Below, piece by piece: positions 33,378 to 42,683 of a stretch of DNA of 64,000 nt (positions are counted from its first letter, which is position 1; every line of letters starts with the position of its first letter). Position numbers and translations under genes: made by a program. Location: contig NZ_VFYR02000004.1 of the NCBI RefSeq assembly GCF_006489205.2, positions 518,101-582,100 of the forward strand. Reading direction: 5' to 3'. The notes beneath the pieces are model-generated. The model did not search any database, had not been told where the DNA came from, and was given only the letters and a program-made list of their open reading frames with translations. Source of the stretch: Brevibacterium sp. XM4083. GTDB lineage: Bacteria > Actinomycetota > Actinomycetes > Actinomycetales > Brevibacteriaceae.

Positions 33378-34931
33378 TCATCCCAGACTTCCACCGGATC
33401 CGATTCCTGCATAGAGCTCGGGCCGGCTGCCGCGCAGCCAGTAGGCCCAGAGGGTGCCGATGAGCCCGGGCACGAGGACGAGGAGCGGCAGCAGCCACGA
33501 GAGCACGGTCGGCTCGGTCGTGCCGATGAGGACGTCGAAGTTCGCGACGATCGCGAAGAAGAGGACGAAGAGTCCGATGGCCGCGATGCCGGGGGCGATG
33601 AGCCGAACCCACGTCGAGTACTCCCCGCGCTGGGTCCGGAGGAACCCGATGACGGCGAGCGCGGTGAGCGCCATGAGGAGGACGAGGCCGAACGCTCCCA
33701 TGTTCGTCAGCCACGTGAAGAGGGTGACGACGGGGAAGAGCGGGTCCGTGCTGCCGGCGCCGGCGGCCGCGAAGACGAGGATGACGATGAGGGCGAGCGC
33801 CGACTGTGTGAGCGATCCGGCGACCGGGGCGCCCGAACGCCGTGAGGTGCGGGCGAGGAACGACGGGAGCACCCGGTCGCGGCCGAGGGCGAAGAAGTAC
33901 CGGGCGACGATGTTGTGGAATGCGACGAGAGCGGCGAGCAGGGAGGTGAGGAAGAGGAGGTTCGCGAGGTCGACGAACCACACCGGGGCGTGCTCGCCGA
34001 GGTAGGCGAACATGAGGTCGGGGCCGAGCTCCTGGGCGCGGGGCACGAGCTGCGAGGGACCTTCGGCCATGACCATCGCCCAGCCGGAGAAGGCGTAGAA
34101 GACGGCGATGAGGCACACCGCGATGATCGTCGCCCGTCCGGCCGTGCGCTTGGGGTCCTTGACCTCCTCGTTGTAGATCGCCCCGGACTCGAAGCCCATG
34201 AACGCCGCGATCGAGAACGCGAGCACCGCGCCGATCCCGGGGACGAAGAGGTCACCGGGGACGAAGCCGGCCGTCGACAGGCCCTCGGGGCTGTTCGAGA
34301 GTCCGATGACGTCGTAGATGACGACGACGAGGAACTCCGTGGTGACGATGATGCCGAGGATCTTCGCGGAGAAGTCGACCCGGGCGATGCCCATGAGACC
34401 GACGACGACCCAGCCGATGAGCGCGCACACGACCCACGAGACGGTGAGCCCGAAGAACGAGTTCAGGAGTGAGGAGAAGACGAAGCCGAACATCCCGACG
34501 ATGCCGATCTGCATCGCGTTGTACGACATCAGCGCCGTCAGCGCGGCTCCGACGCCGATCCGCTTGCCCAGCCCCTTGGCGATGTAGGCGAAGAACGCTC
34601 CCGCGTTGTGGACGTGCTGGCTCATCGCTCCGTAGCCGATCGCGAAGAGGATGAGGATGACGCCGAGGACGATGAACGACAGCGGGATCCCGAGGAGCCC
34701 CGTGACGGCGAAGTTGCTCGGCAGTCCGCCGGCGGCGACCGTCAGCGGCGCCGAGGCGGCGATGATCATGAAGACGAGTGCCGGGGTGCCGATCCGCCGC
34801 GCATCGAGGCTCGCAGCCGCCGGCCCGTGACCGTGCGAGCGCCCGGATTCGCTTGGGTGACCGGTGCCGCTTCGACCACCAGGGCCGCTGGACTGGCCGG
34901 TGCCGTGGGAGTTCCCGGTGGCAGCGCTCAT
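33378..34931 (-). CDS. APC superfamily amino acid/amine permease
   Basis: 517 residues. A ~45-residue Gly/Ser/His-rich N-terminus is followed by 12 hydrophobic segments; the first is RIGTPALVFMIIAASAPLTVAAGGLP, with GFESGAIYNEEVKDPKRT later, typical of amino acid-polyamine-organocation transporters. In this cluster it probably imports the amine substrate. ATG 34931 follows GTGAGGTGAACGAC; longer frames upstream are judged non-coding. Confidence 0.87.
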   Translation of the reverse strand: MSAATGNSHGTGQSSGPGGRSGTGHPSESGRSHGHGPAAASLDARRIGTPALVFMIIAASAPLTVAAGGLPSNFAVTGLLGIPLSFIVLGVILILFAIGYGAMSQHVHNAGAFFAYIAKGLGKRIGVGAALTALMSYNAMQIGIVGMFGFVFSSLLNSFFGLTVSWVVCALIGWVVVGLMGIARVDFSAKILGIIVTTEFLVVVIYDVIGLSNSPEGLSTAGFVPGDLFVPGIGAVLAFSIAAFMGFESGAIYNEEVKDPKRTAGRATIIAVCLIAVFYAFSGWAMVMAEGPSQLVPRAQELGPDLMFAYLGEHAPVWFVDLANLLFLTSLLAALVAFHNIVARYFFALGRDRVLPSFLARTSRRSGAPVAGSLTQSALALIVILVFAAAGAGSTDPLFPVVTLFTWLTNMGAFGLVLLMALTALAVIGFLRTQRGEYSTWVRLIAPGIAAIGLFVLFFAIVANFDVLIGTTEPTVLSWLLPLLVLVPGLIGTLWAYWLRGSRPELYAGIGSGGSLG

Positions 34932-35034
34932 GTCGTTCACCTCACAGACGTCATTGTTCTCCTCACCCTGCCGCACCGCGGACCGGCGCGTCTTGGCTTT
35001 CCGAGCAGTCCCCTTGACCTCCCGTGCACAGAGC

Positions 35035-35967
35035 TCAGCCCAGATGCGTCCGCCGGTAGACCGCCGGCGGCTGGCCGACGACCTTGCGGAAGAGTCGGGA
35101 GAAGTGCGCGGGGTCCGGCAGCCCCCACCGCGCACCGATGGCCGCGACGGGCACGTGCTTCTGGAGGGGATCGGCGAGGTCGATCCGGCAGCGGTCGATG
35201 CGCCGGCGCCGGATCTCCCCGGCCACGCTCTCGCCACCGGCGAAGAGCTGGTGGAGGGCGCGCACGGACATGAAGTGCGCCGCCGCGATCGTCGCCGGTG
35301 ACAGGGTCGGATCGCCGAGGTGGTCGTCGATGTGGGCGATCACCCGAGCCCACAGCTGCTGCCGCTCATCGGGCACCTCGGCGCCGACGCTGAGCTCATC
35401 GGCCATGACGGTCGTGAGCAGGTCGACGATGTTCCCGGCGAACCGGATCCCGACTGCGCGGGTCAGGGTCGGCAGCAGCGTGCCCGCACGGACGATGACG
35501 TCCGAGGCGACGGCGCCGAGGTCGTGGCCGGCTCCGATCGCCGTGGCCGTGAGCTGAGCGACGCTGTCCTGCGGCAGGGTGACCCGCGACTGGGGAAACA
35601 TCATGACGTACGACGTCGAGTCGGTGTCGTAGCTGAGCGTGTACGGTCGGGAGGTGTCGTAGAGGGCGAGCGTGCCCGGGGCCAACGGCACCTCCCGGCC
35701 GTCCTGTATGAGCAGACCATGCCCGCTGACCTGGAGGGAGACCTTGTAGTAGTCCTCTCCCCCACCGGCGATGAGCCGCGGGGTGCGCAGCACCGCGTGG
35801 GGGTTCGCGCAGATGTGGGACATGACGACGGCGTCGTAGTCGCGGGCGCTGATCGACCCGGCGAAGCCGCCGCGGCGCTGCGGCTCGGTCTCCAAGGGCA
35901 CGAACGAGTCGGAGACGAGGCTCCGCCAATCGTCGAAGTCCGCGGCCGTGCTCTCCAGCAGCGTCAT
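35035..35967 (-). CDS. AraC family transcriptional regulator
   Basis: 310 residues. The N-terminal part is the AraC-binding-like (AraC_binding_2/FeaR-type) domain: YYKVSLQVSGHGLLIQDGREVPLAPGTLALYDTSRPYTL. The C-terminal 100 residues hold two helix-turn-helix units (LSPATIAAAHFMSVRALHQLF and VPVAAIGARWGLPDPAHFSRLFRKVVGQPPAVYRR). This layout is that of FeaR, activator of phenylethylamine and tyramine use, which fits the local genes. ATG 35967 follows GGTGAGAG. It lies 5 bp after the TetR gene, an operon. Confidence 0.9.
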   Translation of the reverse strand: MTLLESTAADFDDWRSLVSDSFVPLETEPQRRGGFAGSISARDYDAVVMSHICANPHAVLRTPRLIAGGGEDYYKVSLQVSGHGLLIQDGREVPLAPGTLALYDTSRPYTLSYDTDSTSYVMMFPQSRVTLPQDSVAQLTATAIGAGHDLGAVASDVIVRAGTLLPTLTRAVGIRFAGNIVDLLTTVMADELSVGAEVPDERQQLWARVIAHIDDHLGDPTLSPATIAAAHFMSVRALHQLFAGGESVAGEIRRRRIDRCRIDLADPLQKHVPVAAIGARWGLPDPAHFSRLFRKVVGQPPAVYRRTHLG

Positions 35968-35972
35968 CGCTC

Positions 35973-36605
35973 TCACCTGCCTGCCTGTGCTGTTGTCCGG
36001 GGTTCACGCGTTCCGGTGGATCCGAGTCGCGTGATGAGGTAGCTCAGCTGAGTCCGGAAGCCCTCGAAGTCGAAGCTCTCCCCGCCGAGGATCGACGTCG
36101 TCTGCGCCCCGTAGAGGTACGTGACGAGGATGTCGGTCTCGACGTCGATGCTGACGTCGTCGGAGATCTCTCCCGCAGCGGCCGCCTCGGCGAGCCACCC
36201 GCGGATCCACTCGCGCCAGCGGGCCATCGTCGCGCGGACCTCGCGGGCCCGGACGGGATCCTGGGCCACCTCGGCGAGGAAGGAGAGGACGACGCGGGCC
36301 TCGTCGCGGAGTTCGGGGGTGAGCGGAACGACCTCGGCGGCGAACGCCTGCAGGGCGGTCAGCCCGGTGCGCCCGGCCGTGGCGATGACGACGCGGCGAT
36401 TCGTCGCCTCATAGACATCGACGTAGGTCGCGGCGAGGAGGTCGGCCTTCGATCCGAAGTACGACTTGACGACGCCGTTGGCGAATCCGGCCTCGGCGGC
36501 GATGTCGCGCATCGTCGCTCCCGGCAGGCCCTGGCGCGCGATGATCCGCAGCGTCGCCTCGACGATGTCGCGGCGACGCTGGGCGTAGTCGACGATCTTG
36601 GGCAC
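35973..36605 (-). CDS. TetR family transcriptional regulator
   Basis: 210 residues. The DNA-binding domain RRDIVEATLRIIARQGLPGATMRDIAAEAGFANGVVKSYFGSKADLL is close to the BetI/TetR pattern, with TetR_C-type ligand domain after it. The GTG start at 36605 faces the amine oxidase gene over ~108 bp, so it probably represses that promoter and its own. Amine or aldehyde is the likely effector. Confidence 0.9.
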   Translation of the reverse strand: MPKIVDYAQRRRDIVEATLRIIARQGLPGATMRDIAAEAGFANGVVKSYFGSKADLLAATYVDVYEATNRRVVIATAGRTGLTALQAFAAEVVPLTPELRDEARVVLSFLAEVAQDPVRAREVRATMARWREWIRGWLAEAAAAGEISDDVSIDVETDILVTYLYGAQTTSILGGESFDFEGFRTQLSYLITRLGSTGTREPRTTAQAGR

Positions 36606-36621
36606 CGTTGCTCCATCTCCA

Positions 36622-36654
36622 TTGACTTTATTTCCTACGAGTGTAGATTATAAC
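36622..36654 (+). promoter_or_regulatory. Promoter of the copper amine oxidase gene
   Basis: TTGACT (36622-36627) and TAGATT (36644-36649) are 16 bp apart in an AT-rich stretch; TATAAC (36649-36654) is an alternative -10 with too long a spacer. CTAC-GAGT-GTAG (36635-36646) is a small inverted repeat inside the spacer, a candidate site for the divergent TetR protein. Confidence 0.55.
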
Positions 36655-36713
36655 GTGATCCGGCTCACGCCAACCCCGCAATGCAGTGAACCCTCGGAAT
36701 GCAAAGGTGCACG

Positions 36714-38618
36714 ATGTCTGCCCAGACCCCCTACTCCCTGGCCACCGATGACGAGATGACGACCGTCATCGACACGCTCCGTGAGGCCGACCTCTTCCCC
36801 GCCGCGGCGCGGATCGCCTACCTCGGCCTCCTCGATCCCGTCCGCGGAACACCCCGCGATGCCACCCATGTCGACCGCCGGTTCCGCGTCCTCGTCAGCG
36901 ACAAGGAGGCCGGCACCGCCCGTGACATCGTCGTGTCCGCAACCCGGCGCAGCGTCGAATCCGTCACCGAGGTCGACTCCTCCGTCGCCGGTGAGTTCCC
37001 CGTCATGGAAGAGGAGTTCGAGGTCGTCGAGCAGGTGCTCGCCGCCGATCCCGCGTGGCAGGAGGCGATCGCCCGACGCGGTCTCGCCCTTGACGAGGTC
37101 AGGGTCGCGCCCCTGTCGGCCGGTGTCTTCGAATACCCCGATGAGGCGGGACGGCGGATCCTCCGCGGGCTCGCCTTCCACCAGCAGCACCCGTCCGACA
37201 GCGCGTGGGCGCACCCCATCGACGGCCTCGTCGCCTACGTCGATGTGACGAACCGCAGCGTCGACCAGGTCCTCGACCTTGAGGACGTGCCCATCCCGGC
37301 CGAGCACGGCAACTACACCGACCCCGACCTCACCGGTCCGCTGCGCACGACGCAGAAGCCGATCTCAATCACCCAGCCCGAGGGACCGAGCTTCACCGTC
37401 ACCGAAGGCAACCACATCGACTGGGAGAAGTGGTCCTTCGACGTCGGCTTCGACATGCGCGAGGGCCTCGTCCTCCACAACATCGCCTTCACCGACGGGG
37501 ATGAGACCCGGCGGATCCTCGACCGGGCGGCGATCGCGGAGATGGTCGTCCCCTACGGCGACCCCTCCCCCGTGCGGTCGTGGCAGAACTACTTCGACAC
37601 CGGCGAATACCTCGTCGGCCAGTGGGCGAACTCGCTCGAACTCGGGTGCGACTGCCTCGGCGACATCACCTACCTCTCCCCGTGGGTCGTCAACAACCTC
37701 GGCGAGCCGCGGCAGATCCGGAACGGCATCTGCATGCACGAAGAGGACGCCGGGGTGCTCGCGAAGCACTCGGATCTGTGGTCGGGAGTGGCCTACACGC
37801 GGCGCAATCGGCGCTTCGTCGTCTCGTTCTTCACCACCGTCGGCAACTACGACTACGGCTTCTACTGGTACCTCTACCTCGACGGGACGATCGAGTTCGA
37901 GGCGAAGGCGACGGGCGTGGTCTTCACCTCGGCGCTGCCGCACGGGTCGACGGAGTTCGCCTCGGAGATCGCGCCGGGCCTCGGCGCCCCGTTCCACCAG
38001 CATCTCTTCGGCGCCCGTCTCGACTTCGCCCTCGACGGCGGTGGCTGCCGGGTCGAGGAGGAGGACGTCGTCCGGCTGCCGGTCTCGGAGGAGAACCCGC
38101 GCGGCAACGCCTTCACCCGCAAGCGCACCCTGCTCGCCACGGAGCTCGAGGCCCAGCGCGACGCCGACCAGTCGGTGGCGAGGACGTGGGTGGTGTCGAA
38201 TCCCGAGTCGATCAACCGCCTCGGCGAACCCGTCGCCTACAAACTCCACCCGGCCGGCCTGCCGACGCTGCTCGCCGCCGAGGAATCCTCGGTCCACAAG
38301 CGGGCGACGTTCGCGTCGAAGGCGCTGTGGGTGAGCCAGTACGACGTCGACGAACGGTACCCGACCGGCGACTTTCCCAACCAGCACGCCGGTCATGCCG
38401 GTCTGCCGACGTGGACGCAAGCCGACCGCAGCGTCGACGGTGAGGACATCGTCGTGTGGCACACCTTCGGGCTCACGCACTTCCCGCGCGTCGAGGACTG
38501 GCCGATCATGCCCGTCGACACCGTCGGCTTCAAGCTGCGCCCCGAGGGCTTCTTCGACCGCTCGCCGGTCCTCGACGTGCCGGCCCCCGAGTCCGGCAGC
38601 CACTGCTGCGCGGAGTGA
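36714..38618 (+). CDS. Copper-containing primary amine oxidase
   Basis: 634-residue quinoprotein. Tyr379 in [11 protein letters not shown] is the topaquinone precursor (N-Y-D/E motif; the Arthrobacter globiformis enzyme uses Tyr382, so length and position agree). Copper ligands are His-x-His in [12 protein letters not shown] and a later His in [16 protein letters not shown]. The catalytic-base Asp is in [11 protein letters not shown]. It oxidises R-CH2-NH2 to the aldehyde with release of NH3 and H2O2. The aldehyde dehydrogenase in this cluster can finish the conversion to the acid. AAAGGTG precedes ATG 36714. Substrate (phenylethylamine, tyramine, histamine) is not settled. Confidence 0.95.
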   Translation: MSAQTPYSLATDDEMTTVIDTLREADLFPAAARIAYLGLLDPVRGTPRDATHVDRRFRVLVSDKEAGTARDIVVSATRRSVESVTEVDSSVAGEFPVMEEEFEVVEQVLAADPAWQEAIARRGLALDEVRVAPLSAGVFEYPDEAGRRILRGLAFHQQHPSDSAWAHPIDGLVAYVDVTNRSVDQVLDLEDVPIPAEHGNYTDPDLTGPLRTTQKPISITQPEGPSFTVTEGNHIDWEKWSFDVGFDMREGLVLHNIAFTDGDETRRILDRAAIAEMVVPYGDPSPVRSWQNYFDTGEYLVGQWANSLELGCDCLGDITYLSPWVVNNLGEPRQIRNGICMHEEDAGVLAKHSDLWSGVAYTRRNRRFVVSFFTTVGNYDYGFYWYLYLDGTIEFEAKATGVVFTSALPHGSTEFASEIAPGLGAPFHQHLFGARLDFALDGGGCRVEEEDVVRLPVSEENPRGNAFTRKRTLLATELEAQRDADQSVARTWVVSNPESINRLGEPVAYKLHPAGLPTLLAAEESSVHKRATFASKALWVSQYDVDERYPTGDFPNQHAGHAGLPTWTQADRSVDGEDIVVWHTFGLTHFPRVEDWPIMPVDTVGFKLRPEGFFDRSPVLDVPAPESGSHCCAE

Positions 38619-38660
38619 GGGGGAGCATCGCCGACGGGATCACTGCACCGTCAGCCGCCG

Positions 38661-39506
38661 CTATTTGAGGAGGCGGTCCATGCGCCGGTCGCTCAGTCGC
38701 TTCCCACCGGTCTGGCATCCGGGGCAATACTGGAGCGACCGGTCGGCGAAGGAGACCTCGGCGATCGTCGTGCCGCACACCGGACACGTCTGACCGGTCC
38801 TCCCGTGCACGCGCAGCAGCTTCTTCTTCGCGGACTTGATCTTCGCCGGGGGCAGCCCCGAGAGCGCGTCCCGTGCCGCTCCGAGCACCGAGGTCATCAC
38901 CGCGTACACAGCCTCGGCATCGACCTTGTTCGCCGTCGCGAACGGGGAGATCTTCGCGGTGTGGAGGATCTCGTCGGAGAAGGCGTTGCCGATTCCCGCG
39001 ACGACGCTCTGATCGTCGAGCACGGTCTTGATCCGCGAGGTCGTGCTGGCGAGCGCGGCGGCGAACTGCTCCGCCGTGATCTCCAGGGCGTCGGGACCCG
39101 CGCCGGCGAGCGCAGCGACGTCGCCGAGGTCGCGGACGAGGGACACGGACGCGTTCTTCTTCGTCCCCGCCTCCGTGAGGTCGAACCCTGAGCCAGAAGC
39201 GAGCGTGACCCGCATCCCCAACGGCCCTTTTCCCATCCGCACCGGCGCCGACGGAACGGCATCGTGCCAGACCAGCCAGCCGGCGCGCGCGAATCGGCAC
39301 ACCAGCGACAGCCCGTCGAAGTCGATGACGAGCGCCTTGCCGACCCGCCTCACCCCGGTGATCTCGAGTCCGATGACGGCGTCGAGCGGCGGGTCGGCGG
39401 TGTGGAGCAGCGAGAGCTCGGCGATGTCGACCTGCGCGATGAACTCACCGACGAGACGCGGGGTGAGGAAGTCGACGAGCGCTGAGACCTCGGGCAGTTC
39501 CGGCAT
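38661..39506 (-). CDS. Fpg/Nei family DNA glycosylase
   Basis: 281 residues starting MPELPEV, with catalytic Pro2 and Glu3. The H2TH region (VVAGIGNAFSDEILH, with AKISPF) and a C-terminal zinc finger CPVCGTTIAEVSFADRSLQYCPGC are intact. It removes oxidised bases and nicks at abasic sites. NAFSDEIL and the spacing suggest the actinobacterial Nei/Fpg-2 type rather than classic MutM, which is normally beside rnc. It stands alone here. Confidence 0.92.
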   Translation of the reverse strand: MPELPEVSALVDFLTPRLVGEFIAQVDIAELSLLHTADPPLDAVIGLEITGVRRVGKALVIDFDGLSLVCRFARAGWLVWHDAVPSAPVRMGKGPLGMRVTLASGSGFDLTEAGTKKNASVSLVRDLGDVAALAGAGPDALEITAEQFAAALASTTSRIKTVLDDQSVVAGIGNAFSDEILHTAKISPFATANKVDAEAVYAVMTSVLGAARDALSGLPPAKIKSAKKKLLRVHGRTGQTCPVCGTTIAEVSFADRSLQYCPGCQTGGKRLSDRRMDRLLK

Positions 39507-39526
39507 GAGTCCAGTATGCCCCCGCC

Positions 39527-40696
39527 TCAGTCGCGCACAAGGGCGAGCCGCCGGAGGATGACGACCAGACCGAGACCTGCGCAGACGGCGCTGACGCCGA
39601 ACGGCCCGACCGGACCGAACCGCTGCAAGGCGAGCCCGGTGAGGATGGGTCCGACCGCCGCACCGAGGTTGAGCGCGACCGTCGCGAACGATCCGCCGAG
39701 CGCAGGTGCACCGGCGGCAGTGGCGACGATGCGCGCAATGAGAGTGCTACCGGTCGCGAACGAGAGGAATCCGACCAGCGGGGTGAGCGCCCAGAACATC
39801 ACCGCGCCGAGGCGGCCGTCCGTCTCCGGCCCCGTGACCGTGAGGGCGACCCCGACCCAGGTGAGCACGAGCACAGGGCCGAGCACCCAGAGGAGCCGCC
39901 TCCACTGCGCATCGGCGAACCGTCCGGCAATGCTGACCCCGCAGAAGGCGCCGATGCCGAACACTGCGAGAAGCACCGGCACGGCAGCCCCGGAGAGTCC
40001 GAATGCCGCCTCGGCGATCGCCGCGAGATAGGTGAACGCGCCGAACGTCGCAGCATTGACGAGCACCGCGACGGCGATGACGATGAGAAGGTCCGGGGAG
40101 CGCAGCGTCGCGAGCTCGGCGCGCAGCGGAATCCGTTCGCCCGCGTGCGCGGTCCCTCCTGGGGCGGCCGCGAGCACACCGAGGAGAGCGGGCACGCAGA
40201 GTGCGGCGATCACCCACAGCGCTGACCGCCAGCCGAAGCCGGCGGCGAGGAACGCCCCTGCCGGCACCCCGGCGATGAGCGCGAGCGTCGTCCCCGCGAG
40301 GACGACCCCGATCGCCCGTCCCTGCCGCCCGGGGGCGACGAGTCGGGGGATGAGCGCGAGTGTGACGGCGAGGAACCCCGCATTGGCGACAGCGGCGAGA
40401 CTGCGGGTGGCGACGAGGACGGGGAACGAGTCGGTGAGCGCACCGCCGACGTGCGCGAGGACGAAGACGACGAGGAAGCCCGTCAGCGCCGACCGCGGCG
40501 AGAACCGGCGGCTCGCCGCCGCCATCACCGGGGCGCCGACGACCATGCCCACGGCGAATGCGGTGGTCAGCAGGCCCGCCTCGGCGAGGGAGACGTCGAG
40601 ATCACGGGAGATGTCGGTGAGCAGACCGACGAGGACGAATTCGGAGGTGCCCTGCGCGAACACGGCGAGGGCAAGGAGATAGAGCAGCACAGGCAT
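39527..40696 (-). CDS. MFS exporter of the Cmx/CmrA type
   Basis: 389 residues with 12 membrane segments. The N-terminus MPVLLYLLALAVFAQGTSEFVLVGLLTDIS is close to chloramphenicol exporters Cmx/CmrA and other DHA1 drug:H+ antiporters. Motif C-like GVPAGAFLAAGFGWR in TM5 marks an antiporter. Resistance is plausible but not shown; many chromosomal homologues export other compounds. ATG 40696 follows GAAAGG; an in-frame start 48 bp upstream is less likely. Confidence 0.85.
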   Translation of the reverse strand: MPVLLYLLALAVFAQGTSEFVLVGLLTDISRDLDVSLAEAGLLTTAFAVGMVVGAPVMAAASRRFSPRSALTGFLVVFVLAHVGGALTDSFPVLVATRSLAAVANAGFLAVTLALIPRLVAPGRQGRAIGVVLAGTTLALIAGVPAGAFLAAGFGWRSALWVIAALCVPALLGVLAAAPGGTAHAGERIPLRAELATLRSPDLLIVIAVAVLVNAATFGAFTYLAAIAEAAFGLSGAAVPVLLAVFGIGAFCGVSIAGRFADAQWRRLLWVLGPVLVLTWVGVALTVTGPETDGRLGAVMFWALTPLVGFLSFATGSTLIARIVATAAGAPALGGSFATVALNLGAAVGPILTGLALQRFGPVGPFGVSAVCAGLGLVVILRRLALVRD

Positions 40697-40878
40697 GAAG
40701 CAGCCTTTCGGACACAGCAGCGTAAGGGGTGAACCGTCTGGCACTGCCGGTGCCGGGATGAGGATCTCCGGGCTATCGGCGTGCCGACAGCCCGGTCCTG
40801 GATGCTTCTGGTGTGCTCACGCGTCCAAGGCTAATGGGGGCGTGGTGGAACAGCAACGTCCCGGGGCCTGGCCGGGTT

Positions 40879-40929
40879 CCGGGGCGAGCTGAGCTCCGGG
40901 GCTAGCTGAGCCCCGGAGCGGCTCAGCCC
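40879..40929 (-). repeat. 17-bp-period array and hairpin at the 3' end of the Ser/Gly-rich gene
   Basis: Three units start at 40879, 40896 and 40913 (+ strand, CCGGGGCNAGCTGAGCN type), exactly 17 bp apart and increasingly diverged toward the gene. The gene's stop (40923-40925) is in the third. An 11-bp perfect stem (40893-40903 / 40909-40919, loop AGCTG) forms within the array and likely terminates the gene. Confidence 0.7.
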
Positions 40930-42476
40930 TGGGAGCCGGCGGCACTGCCGCCGGAGCCGCTGCTGCCGGACCCGGAGCCGCCGCTGCCGGAACCGCCCGA
41001 TCCGCCTGAGCCGCTGCCGCTCGAGCCGGAACTGGATCCGGACCCGCCGCTGCTCGACCCGCTGCCACCGGAATCCGAGCCGCTGCCGCTGCTGCCCGAG
41101 CCGGAGGTTCCCGAGTCGCCGCTCGTGCTGCTGCCCGAGCCGTCCGAGGTCGACGAGGAGTCCGAGCTCGAGCTGCTCGACCCCGAGGTGTCCGAGGACG
41201 TGCCGCTCGTGTCGCTGCTCGAGTTCGTGCCCTGATCCGCACCGGTCTGGTCGCTGTTCGACGAAGAGGTCGAGCTCTGATCGCTCTCCGCCGACGTCGA
41301 GGAGCTGCTGTCGCTGCTGCCGCTCTCCCCGCTTGAGTTCCCGGAGTTCGATCCGCCGTCGCTGCCGCCGTCGCTCGATGACGATCCGGACTCGTCGCCG
41401 CTGCCGGAGTCACCGGTCACCGAGCGCGAGATCTGCGAGGTGCCCGGCGAGATGTCGGCCTGCGTGAGGTTCTCGGCGATGACGACGCCGCCGAGGCCGA
41501 TGCCGAACGCGGCGACGCCGATGGCCACCGGGTAGAGGACGCGCTTGCGCTTGAGCTTCTGCAGCCACGACTTCGGTTCGTCGTCGGTGTCCGTGCCCGC
41601 GGCCGCCTCGGTGTTCGCCTCCGTCTCGTCGAGGTTGCCGAACGCCGAGTCGGTGCGCGACGGATCGCCGTCGACCGCACCGTAGACCGCTGTGGCGTCC
41701 GGGTCCGCACTGCCGGGTGCCGTACTGCCGGGTGCGGTGCTGCCGGGTGCTGTGCTGCCGGGTGCTGTGCTCCCGGGAACCGTACCGTAGACGGCAGTCT
41801 GGTCGGTTCCGGGCTGGCCGCTGCCGTTCTGGCCGGTACCGCTGTCGTTCTGGCCGGTGCCGGGAGCGTCGGGGTTCGCGGTGCCGGGGGCACCGGCGCC
41901 AGGGCCGACGAGTGGGAGGGTCGCGCCCTTCTTCACGGCGGGAGCGAGCTTCGACCCGACCTCCCGAACCGCCTCTTTGCCCTTCTCGAGGCTCTTGCTG
42001 TAGAGGCTGACGGCGAGCGCAGTGACAATGCTCGCGATGCCCGCCCCGATGACGGTTCCGGCCACACCGAGCTGACCGCCGACGATCGACGACGTCGCGG
42101 CCGCACCGGCGCCGGCGAGCAGCTGGGTCGCGGAGATCCCGTTGCCGCCCTTCTCCTTCTTCTCGTCCGTGTCCCCGTCGCCGTCGGCGGTGTCGAGCTT
42201 CGTCGTCTCCGCGGCCACTGCGGGCGCGACGGATGTCGACTGTGTGCTCGTCGGCTGTGCTGCCGTGGGCTGGGCGTCGACCGGCTCGGTCTGCGTCGGC
42301 CGGCTCTCCGTGGCGGGAGCGTCACGGCGAATCGGGTTGGGCGGCAGGACCGGCTGATGGGCAGCCGTCATCTCCTCCGTGACCATCGGCAGGGCCTGGG
42401 ACGGCTGGCTCTCCTGCGGAGTCGATCCCGCTGCGGGATCGTTCTGGTCGTGCGGATCTCTGTTCTGCGGCGCCAA
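40923..42476 (-). CDS. Membrane protein with glycine-zipper region, PGSTA repeats and Ser/Gly-rich C-terminus
   Basis: About 517 residues from TTG 42476, chosen because TTGGAGG lies 4-5 bases upstream; ATG 42593 would add 39 residues with no ribosome site. Order: a Pro/Thr/Gln-rich N-terminus; a Gly/Ala-rich hydrophobic hairpin (ATSSIVGGQLGVAGTVIGAG); five PGSTA-like repeats; the signature AVYG(T/A)V twice; a single membrane span (YPVAIGVAAFGIGLGGVVIA); then ~190 residues almost wholly Ser, Gly, Asp, Thr. No LPXTG motif or signal peptide is seen. The tail is probably extracytoplasmic and disordered. I do not recognise the family. Confidence 0.7.
   Translation of the reverse strand: MAPQNRDPHDQNDPAAGSTPQESQPSQALPMVTEEMTAAHQPVLPPNPIRRDAPATESRPTQTEPVDAQPTAAQPTSTQSTSVAPAVAAETTKLDTADGDGDTDEKKEKGGNGISATQLLAGAGAAATSSIVGGQLGVAGTVIGAGIASIVTALAVSLYSKSLEKGKEAVREVGSKLAPAVKKGATLPLVGPGAGAPGTANPDAPGTGQNDSGTGQNGSGQPGTDQTAVYGTVPGSTAPGSTAPGSTAPGSTAPGSADPDATAVYGAVDGDPSRTDSAFGNLDETEANTEAAAGTDTDDEPKSWLQKLKRKRVLYPVAIGVAAFGIGLGGVVIAENLTQADISPGTSQISRSVTGDSGSGDESGSSSSDGGSDGGSNSGNSSGESGSSDSSSSTSAESDQSSTSSSNSDQTGADQGTNSSSDTSGTSSDTSGSSSSSSDSSSTSDGSGSSTSGDSGTSGSGSSGSGSDSGGSGSSSGGSGSSSGSSGSGSGGSGGSGSGGSGSGSSGSGGSAAGSQG
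41711..41785 (-). repeat. 15-bp in-frame tandem repeat coding PGSTA
   Basis: Five units start at 41711, 41726, 41741, 41756 and 41771, consensus TGCCGGGTGCNGTNC on the + strand. The middle copies differ by a base or two and the last is degraded. The length is a whole number of codons, so copy changes keep the frame. Confidence 0.85.
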
Positions 42477-42667
42477 CGTACCTCCAAGACTGTGTGACTC
42501 TCCCCAGTATTCTCTGCCGAGGTCCGGAGACGCTGACCGGGGTCCCCTGAACCTGTGAACCGTCTGGAAGCCGATCTCCGCCCCGTCCCCCATGACCTGG
42601 ACCGATGCGCGGTCGTGTGACGGGCGGAACAGCCGACTGACATGGTTTGTCCAGGAACCTTGTCATT

Positions 42668-42683
42668 CGTCAGGCGTCAGGCG
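42668..42683 (-). repeat. 7-bp tandem repeat over the hutD stop codon
   Basis: CGTCAGG is doubled at 42668-42681 (+ strand). On the coding strand this reads CGCCTGA CGCCTGA CGAATGA, i.e. TGA at 0, +7 and +14 nt, one in each frame. Confidence 0.6.

Noticed and set aside
39527-40696. Naming the exporter as a chloramphenicol resistance gene
   Set aside because: The resemblance to Cmx is to the general DHA1 pattern. No attenuation leader or mobile context supports resistance.
40923-42476. Sortase-anchored surface adhesin
   Set aside because: There is no LPXTG-like motif, no C-terminal hydrophobic anchor and no N-terminal signal peptide.
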